A stretch of 56,799 nt of DNA from Candidatus Kaiserbacteria bacterium RIFCSPHIGHO2_02_FULL_49_34 (GCA_001781205.1 MFLE01000018.1:1-56799), one strand, 5' to 3'. Numbered from the stretch's first letter, positions 1-6,985 are shown. Made by a program: numbers and translations. The notes: generated from the letters alone by a model not told the origin.

Positions 1-46
1 CCCGCTTGCACCGGGGAGGTAGCGGGTTCAAGTCCTGTCGGGTCCA
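1..46 (+). tRNA. tRNA-Ala(TGC), 3' part only
   Basis: The window opens inside this tRNA. Visible are the anticodon loop CTTGCAC (anticodon TGC), the variable loop, a T-arm with loop TTCAAGT, and the acceptor 3' strand CGGGTCC followed by discriminator A. T70 in the acceptor strand would allow the G3:U70 pair typical of alanine tRNAs, but the 5' half is outside the window. No CCA is encoded. A terminator hairpin follows 9 nt downstream. Confidence 0.85.
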
Positions 47-55
47 CAAAGACAT

Positions 56-82
56 AAAACCAACGCGTCTAGCGTTGGTTTT
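56..82 (+). terminator. Terminator of tRNA-Ala
   Basis: An 11-bp perfect stem (AAAACCAACGC, loop gtcta) runs into TTTT. Complementarity continues outward through CACAAAGACA into the tRNA T-arm on one side and its inverted copy on the other, so the terminator sits at the centre of a much longer palindrome. Confidence 0.8.
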
Positions 83-97
83 ATTCTGTCTTTGTGA

Positions 98-273
98 GAC
101 CCGACAGGACTTGAACGCCGGAGCCGGTATACAAGATTGTTACTGATACGAAGCTTTAGCGTAGTACGGTAACAATACTTGTCGGCGAGGCGGGGTCGGC
201 AACGCTTAGTATTTTTGGAGCGGCAGCGAACAACAAATACTTAGCGATTGTGACCAAGTCCTGTCGGGTCCAC
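98..273. repeat. tRNA-Ala 3'-end-bounded structured element (element A)
   Basis: The element starts with the reverse complement of the tRNA-Ala T-arm and acceptor end (98-116) and ends with a direct copy of it (255-273), so its ends can pair over about 16 bp. The core between them has two hairpins: an 8-bp stem ATTGTTAC/GTAACAAT extended by ACAAG/CTTGT, and a second stem near 204-248 with one mismatch. GAACGCCGGAG (112-122), GAGGCGGG (187-194) and CTTAGC..T.TGTGACC (240-255) recur in the same order in the element beside tRNA-Phe. No ORF fits. It could be a non-autonomous insertion or a structured RNA on the minus strand. Confidence 0.7.
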
Positions 274-392
274 TGCCACCAACAGCGACTAGGCCCGCCC
301 CAAACAACTCCTGAATTCAAGAAATTAATGCAATAATTCCAGAGAATTAAGAATCTAACATATGGAGAGCCGACACGCCTCTTGCTCTAGCT

Positions 393-563
393 CTGGATCC
401 CGCCAGCATGACAAATGTTAGGTACAATGTTTTAAATCGACTAATGGTTAAAATCGATTTTAACCATTATCTATTTTAGAGAATTCCACCCCCATTTTGT
501 ACCCCAGGGCAGCCTCTCTTGGTACTCCGTACCAATTCACCTCCTCATCCAGGAGGGATCCAG
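393..563. repeat. Intergenic palindromic repeat unit with GGATCC ends
   Basis: This stretch has no credible gene. It is bounded by inverted CTGGATCCC (393-401) and GGGATCCAG (555-563) and contains a perfect 28-nt palindrome at 442-469 (half-site TAATGGTTAAAATC), then CCCCCATTTTGT, then a small GGTAC/GTACC hairpin. The palindrome, the C-run plus CATTTTGT and the GGGATCCAGA block recur in the same order at 21204-21282. The rest of 274-695 shows nothing recognisable apart from the promoter at 684-689. Confidence 0.65.
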
Positions 564-683
564 ATTCAAAGCGGTGTTCACTAGTCTTCTTTTGTTGTTC
601 TGTAAAATAGAAACCCCCTAGTAGTGTTACATTTAATTTCTGGACTGAGGCACTTAGAGCTCACCATTTCACCAAACCTGCGG

Positions 684-689
684 TATACT
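684..689 (+). promoter_or_regulatory. -10 box for the 696 gene, leaderless spacing
   Basis: TATACT lies with exactly 6 nt between its end and the ATG at 696, so the expected transcript starts at or next to the start codon. No Shine-Dalgarno sequence is present. Confidence 0.65.
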
Positions 690-695
690 ACCCCC

Positions 696-1142
696 ATGAA
701 TGAATCACCACAACAGTCACTTGATTCGACGCTTAGTAACGAGATGTATGTATATCAAGGGAAGACATACGCACGGAAGCGTCTGTATAAGACATCGTCT
801 CTTAAGACGATGCTTATCGGCGTGTATATTGCGATAATGCTTGTGGTGATTGGCGGGGTTGCGGCATGGTCTCTTGGGGTGTCGATTACGCTCCCAAATT
901 TCTTACTGGGAATTGAAGATACTGCGCCGATGGTGCAGGTACGTGAGCGTGGGGCGGCACCGGTGACCGCTCCTGCAGCGGTTGCAACAACAACGGAAGC
1001 AGAAGGGCAGGTGGAGACGTCCGTTGAGGTTTTGGATGACAGTGCGACAAGTACTGCGACAACGACTGATGCGGTAGAGTCCGTACAAACCTCCGCCGAA
1101 GTGCTTGCTGCAACCAGTACGGAGGCCGAGACGACTCCGTAA
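696..1142 (+). CDS. Hypothetical single-pass membrane protein with acidic Ala/Thr/Glu tail
   Basis: About 148 residues from the ATG at 696; the longer track ORF begins upstream of the promoter. The first 45 residues are polar and basic, with a Tyr/Lys/Arg patch before the membrane. One hydrophobic helix follows at about residues 45-68, then a low-complexity extracytoplasmic tail rich in Ala, Thr, Glu and Val. The topology suggests a surface protein anchored by its N-terminal helix. I recognise no family. It stands alone in front of the tRNA-Met repeats and ends 4 nt before a strong terminator shared with that converging cluster. Confidence 0.7.
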   Translation: MNESPQQSLDSTLSNEMYVYQGKTYARKRLYKTSSLKTMLIGVYIAIMLVVIGGVAAWSLGVSITLPNFLLGIEDTAPMVQVRERGAAPVTAPAAVATTTEAEGQVETSVEVLDDSATSTATTTDAVESVQTSAEVLAATSTEAETTP

Positions 1143-1146
1143 ACAT

Positions 1147-1176
1147 AACAAAAGCCGCAGTGAAGCGGCTTTTGTT
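1147..1176. terminator. Bidirectional terminator
   Basis: A perfect 12-bp stem AACAAAAGCCGC with loop agtgaa, A/T-tailed on both sides. It serves the 696 gene on the plus strand and the tRNA-Met-like repeats on the minus strand. Confidence 0.85.
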
Positions 1177-1180
1177 ATGT

Positions 1181-1270
1181 TGGTAGCGGGACTTGGAATC
1201 GAACCAGGGTTGCTCCGCGGAGGTCATGAGTCTATCTTGCGAGATACCCTAATCTCCACCTATCCCTGCA
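1181..1270 (-). repeat. Degenerate tRNA-Met-like copy 1
   Basis: Read on the minus strand, the 3' third matches the tRNA-Met at 1432-1505 almost exactly: T-arm with TTCGATT, acceptor TCCCGCT, A, CCA. The 5' two-thirds diverge. The 5' acceptor strand reads GCAGGGA, which no longer pairs fully, the anticodon stem is lost although ACTCATGACC is still visible, and a CTCCGCGGAG palindrome replaces the variable region. It is unlikely to be a working tRNA. Confidence 0.65.
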
Positions 1271-1273
1271 CAG

Positions 1274-1302
1274 AAAATACCAAGCTGAATGCCTGGTATT
1301 TT
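1274..1302. terminator. Hairpin between tRNA-Met-like copies 1 and 2
   Basis: AAAATACCA pairs perfectly with TGGTATTTT across an 11-nt loop. It sits 3' of copy 2 on the minus strand and has the same layout as the hairpin at 1400-1428, so tRNA plus terminator were duplicated as a unit. Confidence 0.65.
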
Positions 1303-1305
1303 CAT

Positions 1306-1396
1306 TGGTAGCGGGACCTGGAATCGAACCAGGGTTGCTTCGCGGAGGTTATGAGTCTACATTGCGAGGTACTTATAATCTCCACCTATCCCTGCA
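1306..1396 (-). repeat. Degenerate tRNA-Met-like copy 2
   Basis: Same design as copy 1: an intact T-arm, acceptor 3' strand and CCA of tRNA-Met, with a divergent 5' part. The D-like region has a larger loop, ACTCATAACC is retained, and CTCCGCGAAG stands where copy 1 has CTCCGCGGAG. Copies 1 and 2 resemble each other more than the functional gene, which points to duplication of an already altered copy. Confidence 0.65.
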
Positions 1397-1399
1397 CAG

Positions 1400-1428
1400 A
1401 AAATACCAAGCGTGATGCCTGGCATTTT
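1400..1428. terminator. Terminator of tRNA-Met on the minus strand
   Basis: AAAATACCA pairs with TGGCATTTT with one mismatch. It lies 3 nt beyond the encoded CCA of the tRNA-Met gene on the minus strand. Confidence 0.65.
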
Positions 1429-1431
1429 CAT

Positions 1432-1505
1432 TGGTAGCGGGACCTGGAATCGAACCAGGGTCTTGAGGTTATGAGCCTCACGAGGTACCTCTCCTCTATC
1501 CCGCT
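1432..1505 (-). tRNA. tRNA-Met(CAT), probably initiator
   Basis: A complete cloverleaf on the minus strand: acceptor AGCGGGA/TCCCGCT, D-stem GAGG/CCTC, anticodon stem TGAGG/CCTCA with loop CTCATAA, T-stem CCTGG/CCAGG with loop TTCGATT, discriminator A and an encoded CCA. A11:U24 in the D-stem and A29-G30-G31 facing C39-C40-U41 fit initiator tRNAs, including the AU/GC/GC variant known from mycoplasmas. The 1:72 pair is A:U rather than the usual C:A mismatch, so initiator identity is probable but not certain. Confidence 0.85.
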
Positions 1506-1604
1506 ATGTATTGTTACTTCAACAGCGTAATTCTGCTATTTTGTTCCAGTACCATAGCAGAAGTTTATCAAAAAGTCCAGTCTTTTAAGCCTTATATATC
1601 ATGG

Positions 1605-1610
1605 TATAGT
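1605..1610 (+). promoter_or_regulatory. Extended -10 box of mreB
   Basis: TGGTATAGT: a TG dinucleotide one base before TATAGT, ending 7 nt before the ATG at 1618. The GTG proposed by the ORF track overlaps this hexamer, which argues for the ATG. Confidence 0.6.
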
Positions 1611-1617
1611 GTCAGGT

Positions 1618-2634
1618 ATGTTAGAAAAATTCTTCGGAGCAGGGAAGATTGGTATAGACCTTGGAACGACGAGTGTGCTTGTGTATGTGCCAGGAAGGGG
1701 GGTAGTAACCTATGAACCCTCTGTGGTGGCGGTTTCCGACGACCAACAGATTCTTGCGGTGGGTGATGAAGCGAAGCGTATGATTGGACGTACGCCGGAG
1801 CATATTCGTGCGTATCGCCCGATGAAGGATGGGGTGATTGCGGACTATCGTGTAACAGAAGCGATGCTTCGGTACTTTTTGCGGCAGGCGTGTGGACGAT
1901 TTAATCTACGCAGACCTGATGTGCTGGTGTCGGTGCCGTCGGGGGTATCTTCAACTGAAAAGCGCGCAGTGATTGAAGCGGCACTTAATGCCGGGGCAAA
2001 GAATGCATATGTGCTCAAGGAGCCTATTCTTGCAGCGCTTGGTGCAGGACTTCCCATTTACGAACCGCGCGGTCACCTTATTGTCGACATTGGTGGCGGC
2101 ACGACAGATGCTGCGGTGATTTCACTTGGTTCAATCGTTGCTGCGACATCGGTACGCTGCGCAGGGAATAAAATTGATGCCACGATTGTCGATTATGTCA
2201 AGAAGACCTACAATTTGGCAATTGGTGAGAAGACTGCAGAGGATATTAAAATTGGTATCGGTTCAGCACTTCCCGTGGAAGAAGAGCTTTCGATGGAAGT
2301 GAAGGGCCGTGACTTGATGTCAGGACTCCCGCGTACTATAGAGCTTAAGACGAACGAGGTCGTGCGTGCCACGCAGCGAGAGCTGCGTGAGATTGTTGGT
2401 GCGATTAAGGCGGTGTTTCAAGATACGCCTCCAGAACTTGCGGCAGACATTATTGACTACGGGATTATTCTTACGGGCGGTTCGTCACAGCTCCGTAACC
2501 TTGCCGAGTTCGTGAAGCGTCGCACTGGCGTGAAAACACAAATGGCGGATCAGGCGCAGTTTTGTGTGGTGAAGGGGACAGGTATCGCTTTGCAACATCT
2601 AGATACCTATAAACAAGCTCTCATTAGAAAGTGA
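1618..2634 (+). CDS. mreB: Rod shape-determining protein MreB
   Basis: 338 residues, the normal MreB length. It is a bacterial actin that polymerises under the membrane and directs the elongation peptidoglycan machinery. The actin/Hsp70 fold signatures are clear: phosphate-1 motif near residue 13 (GIDLGTTSVLVYV), the phosphate-2 region DIGGGTTDAAVISLGSIV near residue 155, and the adenosine motif IILTGGSSQLRNL near 280. The ATG start follows an extended -10 box by 7 nt. It is monocistronic; mreC and mreD are not adjacent, which is unusual next to the common mreBCD operon. The stop is TGA, evidence against TGA recoding in this organism. Confidence 0.95.
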   Translation: MLEKFFGAGKIGIDLGTTSVLVYVPGRGVVTYEPSVVAVSDDQQILAVGDEAKRMIGRTPEHIRAYRPMKDGVIADYRVTEAMLRYFLRQACGRFNLRRPDVLVSVPSGVSSTEKRAVIEAALNAGAKNAYVLKEPILAALGAGLPIYEPRGHLIVDIGGGTTDAAVISLGSIVAATSVRCAGNKIDATIVDYVKKTYNLAIGEKTAEDIKIGIGSALPVEEELSMEVKGRDLMSGLPRTIELKTNEVVRATQRELREIVGAIKAVFQDTPPELAADIIDYGIILTGGSSQLRNLAEFVKRRTGVKTQMADQAQFCVVKGTGIALQHLDTYKQALIRK

Positions 2635-2686
2635 TTCTTCCAAGGTATGCTGAGATATTTGCGATTGTAATTTTTCGTGATTTATG

Positions 2687-2692
2687 TATAAT
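2687..2692 (+). promoter_or_regulatory. -10 box of the 2702 gene
   Basis: A consensus TATAAT ends 9 nt before the ATG at 2702. The longer ORF in the track would start upstream of this box, so 2702 is preferred. Confidence 0.6.
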
Positions 2693-2701
2693 GCGGACAC
2701 C

Positions 2702-2974
2702 ATGGTACATGAGAAGGACGACACAGAAGCGCTTCGGCGAGAGCTGCGTGAACTTCGCGCAGAATTTGATGTCACTTCGTCTTTGGTAAAAAAGATACAC
2801 CGCCATACCGTGACGGCTACCGCGATGCGGTTCCTCTGGCTTGGTATCATTGTGGGTATTCCGATTATTGCGTACATTTTTGCAGGCTCGTTCATCGAGA
2901 GTGCAGCAAATTATCTCAATCAGCAAATTCATAATGTGCTCGAGGTGTATATACAGCAGTCTACGGGAAGATAA
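2702..2974 (+). CDS. Small membrane protein with N-terminal coiled coil
   Basis: About 90 residues. The N-terminal half is highly charged with heptad-like Glu/Leu/Arg spacing (residues 5-30) and probably forms a short coiled coil. One hydrophobic helix spans about residues 45-65, followed by a short polar tail with a second amphipathic stretch. No family is recognised. It lies between mreB and the tRNA-Phe locus, with its own -10 box and no visible ribosome binding site. Confidence 0.65.
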   Translation: MVHEKDDTEALRRELRELRAEFDVTSSLVKKIHRHTVTATAMRFLWLGIIVGIPIIAYIFAGSFIESAANYLNQQIHNVLEVYIQQSTGR

Positions 2975-2983
2975 TTTCCAAAC

Positions 2984-3111
2984 GCTTGAGTAGCTCAGCC
3001 CTAGATCGCCGGCCGCTAGCGCGGACCGGGCCGGCGAAGCTGCTAAGGATGTCCGCCTCCGCGAACGCTACTTAAAGTGTTCGCTAGCGCGAACACGGCA
3101 GATAGAGCACT
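2984..3111 (+). pseudogene. tRNA-Phe 5' fragment interrupted by a GC-rich hairpin insert
   Basis: GCTTGAGTAGCTCAG (2984-2998) is identical to the first 15 nt of the tRNA-Phe at 3147. About 104 nt of very GC-rich sequence follow, then TAGAGCACT (3103-3111), the continuation of the D-arm. The insert folds into strong hairpins: CGCCGGCC/GGCCGGCG (3007-3037) and GTGTTCG/CGAACAC (3077-3096), both enclosing CTAGCG. No anticodon arm or 3' half follows, so it is a broken tRNA copy carrying a small palindromic insertion. Confidence 0.65.
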
Positions 3112-3146
3112 TGTTGCATGGAATGCTGTAGTATAAAATTATATAT

Positions 3147-3219
3147 GCTTGAGTAGCTCAGTTGGTAGAGCACTCCCCTGAAGAGGGAGGGGTCACCAGT
3201 TCGACCCTGGTCTCAAGCA
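3147..3219 (+). tRNA. tRNA-Phe(GAA)
   Basis: A full cloverleaf: acceptor GCTTGAG/CTCAAGC, D-arm GCTC/GAGC, anticodon stem CTCCC/GGGAG with loop CTGAAGA (anticodon GAA), T-stem ACCAG/CTGGT, discriminator A. CCA is not encoded. A TATAAA box at 3132-3137 probably serves as -10. Broken or rearranged copies of its own ends lie on both sides. Confidence 0.93.
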
Positions 3220-3220
3220 C

Positions 3221-3264
3221 AGTAACAAAATAATAGCCGGCTTTGCCGGCTTTATTTTGTTACT
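3221..3264. terminator. Terminator of tRNA-Phe, inside a long palindrome
   Basis: AGCCGGC and GCCGGCT enclose a 3-nt loop; outer arms AGTAACAAAATA/TATTTTGTTACT extend the stem and continue into GCACA/TGTGC, joining the tRNA 3' end to its inverted copy. The design matches the tRNA-Ala terminator. Confidence 0.8.
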
Positions 3265-3537
3265 GTGCTTGAGAAGAAAGGCGCCTGCGCGCCTTTTGTC
3301 CAGGGTCGAACGCCGGAGTCATGTTTTTCTGACCTCGGGGGAAGAAAAACAGACGAGGCGGGTGAGAAGGTCTGGGAGACCTTCGTAAGGGGTTGTCGAC
3401 AGATTATGAGGCGGATGCCGAAATAATATGTCATACAACCTGAACAGAATCTGTAAGATTGGGCAGTGCTTAGACTTTTATGAGCATAGCGAAATAAAAG
3501 ACTTAGCAACTGTGACCGACCCTGGTCTCAAGCACAG
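3264..3537. repeat. tRNA-Phe 3'-end-bounded structured element (element P)
   Basis: It begins with an inverted copy of the tRNA-Phe 3' end (3264-3311), itself split by a 25-nt hairpin AAAGGCGC/GCGCCTTT, and ends with a direct copy (3518-3537). Core 3312-3516 repeats the motifs of element A in order: GAACGCCGGAG (3308), a variable hairpin (GTTTTTC/GAAAAAC), GAGGCGGG (3355), a second variable hairpin starting GCTTAG (3468), then CTTAGC..CTGTGACC (3502). P adds a GAAGGTCT/AGACCTTC hairpin and a possible pseudoknot: GGTTGT 3391 with ACAACC 3435, ACAGATT 3399 with AATCTGT 3448. Short ORFs here have no protein-like features. Confidence 0.7.
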
Positions 3538-3571
3538 ATACTACTCACGCCTCATGGCATGAGTATGTTAT

Positions 3572-3603
3572 AAAAAGCACATACACATTTGTATGTGCTT
3601 TTT
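3572..3603. terminator. Bidirectional hairpin terminator
   Basis: A perfect 13-bp stem AAAAAGCACATAC/GTATGTGCTTTTT with A/T tails. It separates the tRNA-Phe element from the 3633 gene. Confidence 0.75.
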
Positions 3604-3632
3604 ATGTGGTGTTCATATGCTATACTCACGAC

Positions 3633-4727
3633 ATGGAAAAGATACGAGCTTTTATTGCGTGGGGGAAGAAGAACCAGCATCACTTGTTGTCGGCTTCGTT
3701 TTTCGTGGGTTTTTTGATTGATAGTCTGACCCTCAATCGTGTCGATGATGCGCTCGATAATATTATCCTTGCGTCATACATGAGTATCATGATGATATCG
3801 ACACTCGTGCTGTATGCGGCGCTTGCGACAAAGTTGCCAGATCGGATTGTGCCGTTTTGCCGTGACTACATGCCGTACCTGATGCAGTTCGCGTTCGGTG
3901 GTGTGCTTTCGGGTATGCTTATTTTCTACAGTCGTTCTGGCTCATGGGAAGCAAGTTGGCCATTCTTGGTTATTATCATTGGTGTTATCGCGGGTAATGA
4001 ACTTCTTTCACGACGTGCTGAACGGCTTGTCTTTAATCTCTCAGTGCTGTTTATTGCGCTCTTTTCATACACCGCGCTTATTATTCCCGTGCTGATCGGA
4101 CGAATGGGAGAAGTGGTGTTTGTGATTAGTAGCATTATTGCCCTCGGTGTTTTTATAGTGTTCGTACAGGCACTTATCGCCATTGTGCCGAATTTCATCA
4201 GGCTTCATTTGCGCTCAATTGTATTTGCCGTTGCAGGCATTTTTGCTACGATGCAGTTTCTCTATTTTGCAAACCTGATTCCGCCAATCCCACTCTCGCT
4301 CAAAGACATCGGCATCTATCATAAAGTGGAGCGAACACAGGAGGGGAATTATCTCTTAACCTACGAGCGGCAGGCATGGTGGCGCTTTTGGAGTCGTCCA
4401 GATAAAACGTTTACTTCAAGCGGGGGAAGTGTGCCGCATTGTTATTCGTCGGTCTTTGCGCCGACAAAACTAGCAACGGCGATTGTGCATGAGTGGCAGC
4501 AATATGATGAAGCGTCTGGAGAATGGCTGTCTCGTAATACGGTCTCCTTCGGCATTGCGGGCGGCCGCGCAGAAGGGTATCGTGGTTATTCATATAAAGA
4601 AAGTTACACGCAAGGGAAGTGGCGGTGCCTCGTACGTACAGAGCGCGGGCAAACAATAGGCTATACAACCTTCCATATTGGCGAGAAGTCCATTATTTCC
4701 CTTGATCTTGAAACGGTTATCAAGTAA
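3633..4727 (+). CDS. Polytopic membrane protein with C-terminal DUF2914-like domain
   Basis: 364 residues from the ATG at 3633, exactly 6 nt after a TATACT box; the track ORF starts upstream of that box. Residues 1-220 form about seven hydrophobic helices. The C-terminal 130 residues are soluble and resemble DUF2914: a VHEWQ motif followed by a Trp-Arg-Cys strand (KWRCLVRT) and a closing Gly/Thr/Phe strand. In DUF2914 proteins such a domain is extracytoplasmic and probably binds carbohydrate or protein; this is family knowledge and the assignment is moderate. The next gene is an O-antigen-ligase-like protein with its own promoter, so an envelope role is plausible. Confidence 0.65.
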   Translation: MEKIRAFIAWGKKNQHHLLSASFFVGFLIDSLTLNRVDDALDNIILASYMSIMMISTLVLYAALATKLPDRIVPFCRDYMPYLMQFAFGGVLSGMLIFYSRSGSWEASWPFLVIIIGVIAGNELLSRRAERLVFNLSVLFIALFSYTALIIPVLIGRMGEVVFVISSIIALGVFIVFVQALIAIVPNFIRLHLRSIVFAVAGIFATMQFLYFANLIPPIPLSLKDIGIYHKVERTQEGNYLLTYERQAWWRFWSRPDKTFTSSGGSVPHCYSSVFAPTKLATAIVHEWQQYDEASGEWLSRNTVSFGIAGGRAEGYRGYSYKESYTQGKWRCLVRTERGQTIGYTTFHIGEKSIISLDLETVIK

Positions 4728-4804
4728 TTGACAATTGCATGATGTGTTCTGTACTGAATACATCATTTTGTTTTTATGGAAAGTGTCCGTATACTAATGC
4801 TCAT

Positions 4805-6985
4805 ATGCAATCAATCATTCGTTCACTGACACTTGCCGGCATTTTTGCGGTACCAGCTGTCGTATTTATCGTTTCGGAAACCATGTTCTTTCCGTACATT
4901 ACGGGAAAGAACTTTACGTTCCGTATTTTAGTTGAAATTATCACGGTAGGATGGCTTATCCTTGCGCTTCGCGATGTAGCATATCGCCCACGATGGTCGT
5001 GGGTGCTTGGTGTGTTTGGCGTGTTGCTCGTTAGTATGTTTGTTTCAGATATGCTCTCGCCATCGACGCAAAAAAGCTTCATGAGTAACTTTGAGCGTAT
5101 GGACGGTTATGTGACGCTGGCGCACACCTTCCTCTACTTCATCGTTACGGCAAGCATGCTGACCACACAAAAACTTTGGCAACAATTTTTTGGTTGGAAT
5201 GTTATTCTTGCAACACTTCTTGCGGGTTACGGTATTTTGCAGGCGACCGGTCAGGCTTCTATTAGCCAGGGCGCCAGCTGGCGTATCGATGGTACCCTTG
5301 GCAACTCGACCTACATGGCAATTTACATGTTGTTCTCTGCGGTGATTGCAGCTTTGTATGCACTGCGTACGCCGGTTGTGGAGCGTAAATGGGTAGCAGG
5401 CATTCTCGCACTTCTTTTTACGGTACTTATTTTTCAGACAGGAACGCGCGGTACCGTACTCGGCCTCCTTGCGGGCGGTGGTACGGTGGCGCTCTTCCTC
5501 GCAGTGCGAGGAAGAAGTATTCCGCGGGTACGGAACATCGCCAGCGGTGTCCTCATTCTTGGTGTGGTGCTTGTTGGTTCATTTATGGCACTTCGGAACA
5601 CGGCATTGGTGCAAGAAACGCCAATGCTGCAGCGTCTGAGTCAGATCTCACTCAGTGAAGGAGGCATCCGCTTCACCAACTGGGGCATGGCATGGGAAGG
5701 TGTGAAAGAACGTCCTATCTTTGGTTGGGGACACGAAAGTTTTAACTATGTCTTCAACGCGTACTATGACCCCGCAATGTACGGTGCAGAGGAATGGTAC
5801 GACCGTGCGCATAATATTATTTTCGATTGGCTCGTGCAGGGAGGCTTTGTTGGTGCGACACTTTATTTTGGACTTATCGGTGCTGCGCTCTACCTGTTGA
5901 CAAGGCAGTCACGAAAAGACGAGACTGAAACCGAGACTGAGCTTCTAACACGTGCCTTGCTTGCAGGGCTTCTCGTGGCATACGTAGTGCATAACTTCTT
6001 TGTCTTCGACAACGTGGTGAGCTACATTTATTTTGCAATTATTCTTGCGTACATTCATACAACACATGCTCGTGAGGAGATTCACCTGCCACAGGTTCGT
6101 GACGAGCGAACATGGTCGCATGTTGTGGTTCCTATCGCGGGTGTTGCGCTTGCGGTGATAATCTTTATGGTGAATGTTCCCGGAATTCGCACAGCACAAA
6201 ATCTCATTACAACACTAATGGCACCCGATATTACGGGTCGCTTGGCAGGTTTCGAACATACACTTACACAAGGCTCGTTTGGCAATCAAGAAGTTCGTGA
6301 GCAACTTCTGCAGTTTCTTGGAAAAGCAGTTGCTGCGACAACAAGCGAGGAAGGAAAGACAATGCTTTTCAATGTTGCAGAACGCGAAATTGGAGCACAG
6401 ATTGCAGAAAAGCCAGGTGATGCGCGTATCTATATTCTTGCAGGCAGTATGTATCGAAGTGCAGGAATCCCCGCGAAGGCGCTCCAGTATTATAACGAAG
6501 CACTCAAGCTCACCCCTGAAAAGACAACGCTCAAGCAGGAGCTTGGCATGACGCATATAGCACTTGGCGATACCGAAAAAGGTCTCGAATATTTGAAAGA
6601 TGCGTACGAAAAGGACACTAGTAAAATGCGCGCACGAATGATTTATGCGCTCGGTACTATTTACGTTAGAAAGATGGATGTCTATGATGAGCTTATTGCT
6701 GATGAAGCTGCATTTGCGGCAGCGGTCGATACAGACTTCCTCTATCAGGCGCTTTACGAACAAAAAGATTTTACTCGTGTTCGTGCACTCTATGCAGCAC
6801 GCCTTGCACGTGATCCGTCAGTGTTTGATACATGGAAGAACCTTGCAGTGGTAATCTACAATTCGGGAGATGTTGCTGAGGCAATAGCTCTCCTTACTTC
6901 AGCAAAAGAGCAAGCAACATTTACCGTAGAACAACAGGAAGAAATTGACACCATGATTGTTGAACTTCAAAAGGAAAAAAAATAA
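4805..6985 (+). CDS. O-antigen ligase/polymerase-like membrane protein with TPR tail
   Basis: 726 residues. The first 460 or so contain about twelve transmembrane segments and a large external loop with the Wzy_C/WaaL-type signature (GWGHESFNYVFNAYYDP, then RAHNIIFDWLVQGGF, about residues 305-350), in which the conserved His usually takes part in glycan transfer. Residues 500-726 are helical and contain tetratricopeptide repeats (for example AKALQYYNEALKLTPE). Such proteins ligate or polymerise lipid-linked glycans on the outer face of the membrane. Expression is probably leaderless: TATACT ends 9 nt upstream. murB follows after 1 nt, so the two are cotranscribed envelope genes. Confidence 0.82.
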   Translation: MQSIIRSLTLAGIFAVPAVVFIVSETMFFPYITGKNFTFRILVEIITVGWLILALRDVAYRPRWSWVLGVFGVLLVSMFVSDMLSPSTQKSFMSNFERMDGYVTLAHTFLYFIVTASMLTTQKLWQQFFGWNVILATLLAGYGILQATGQASISQGASWRIDGTLGNSTYMAIYMLFSAVIAALYALRTPVVERKWVAGILALLFTVLIFQTGTRGTVLGLLAGGGTVALFLAVRGRSIPRVRNIASGVLILGVVLVGSFMALRNTALVQETPMLQRLSQISLSEGGIRFTNWGMAWEGVKERPIFGWGHESFNYVFNAYYDPAMYGAEEWYDRAHNIIFDWLVQGGFVGATLYFGLIGAALYLLTRQSRKDETETETELLTRALLAGLLVAYVVHNFFVFDNVVSYIYFAIILAYIHTTHAREEIHLPQVRDERTWSHVVVPIAGVALAVIIFMVNVPGIRTAQNLITTLMAPDITGRLAGFEHTLTQGSFGNQEVREQLLQFLGKAVAATTSEEGKTMLFNVAEREIGAQIAEKPGDARIYILAGSMYRSAGIPAKALQYYNEALKLTPEKTTLKQELGMTHIALGDTEKGLEYLKDAYEKDTSKMRARMIYALGTIYVRKMDVYDELIADEAAFAAAVDTDFLYQALYEQKDFTRVRALYAARLARDPSVFDTWKNLAVVIYNSGDVAEAIALLTSAKEQATFTVEQQEEIDTMIVELQKEKK

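Noticed and set aside
98-273. Inverted tRNA 3' end as a retroelement primer-binding site
   Set aside because: Complementarity to a tRNA 3' end would fit, but no reverse transcriptase, LTR or downstream ORF is present.
1181-1505. CRISPR array in the tandem repeats near tRNA-Met
   Set aside because: The units are tRNA-derived with tRNA-length repeats and nearly identical spacers, and no cas gene is present.
3252-3509. 85-residue minus-strand ORF in element P
   Set aside because: It follows the hairpins of the repeat element and does not exist in the related element A.
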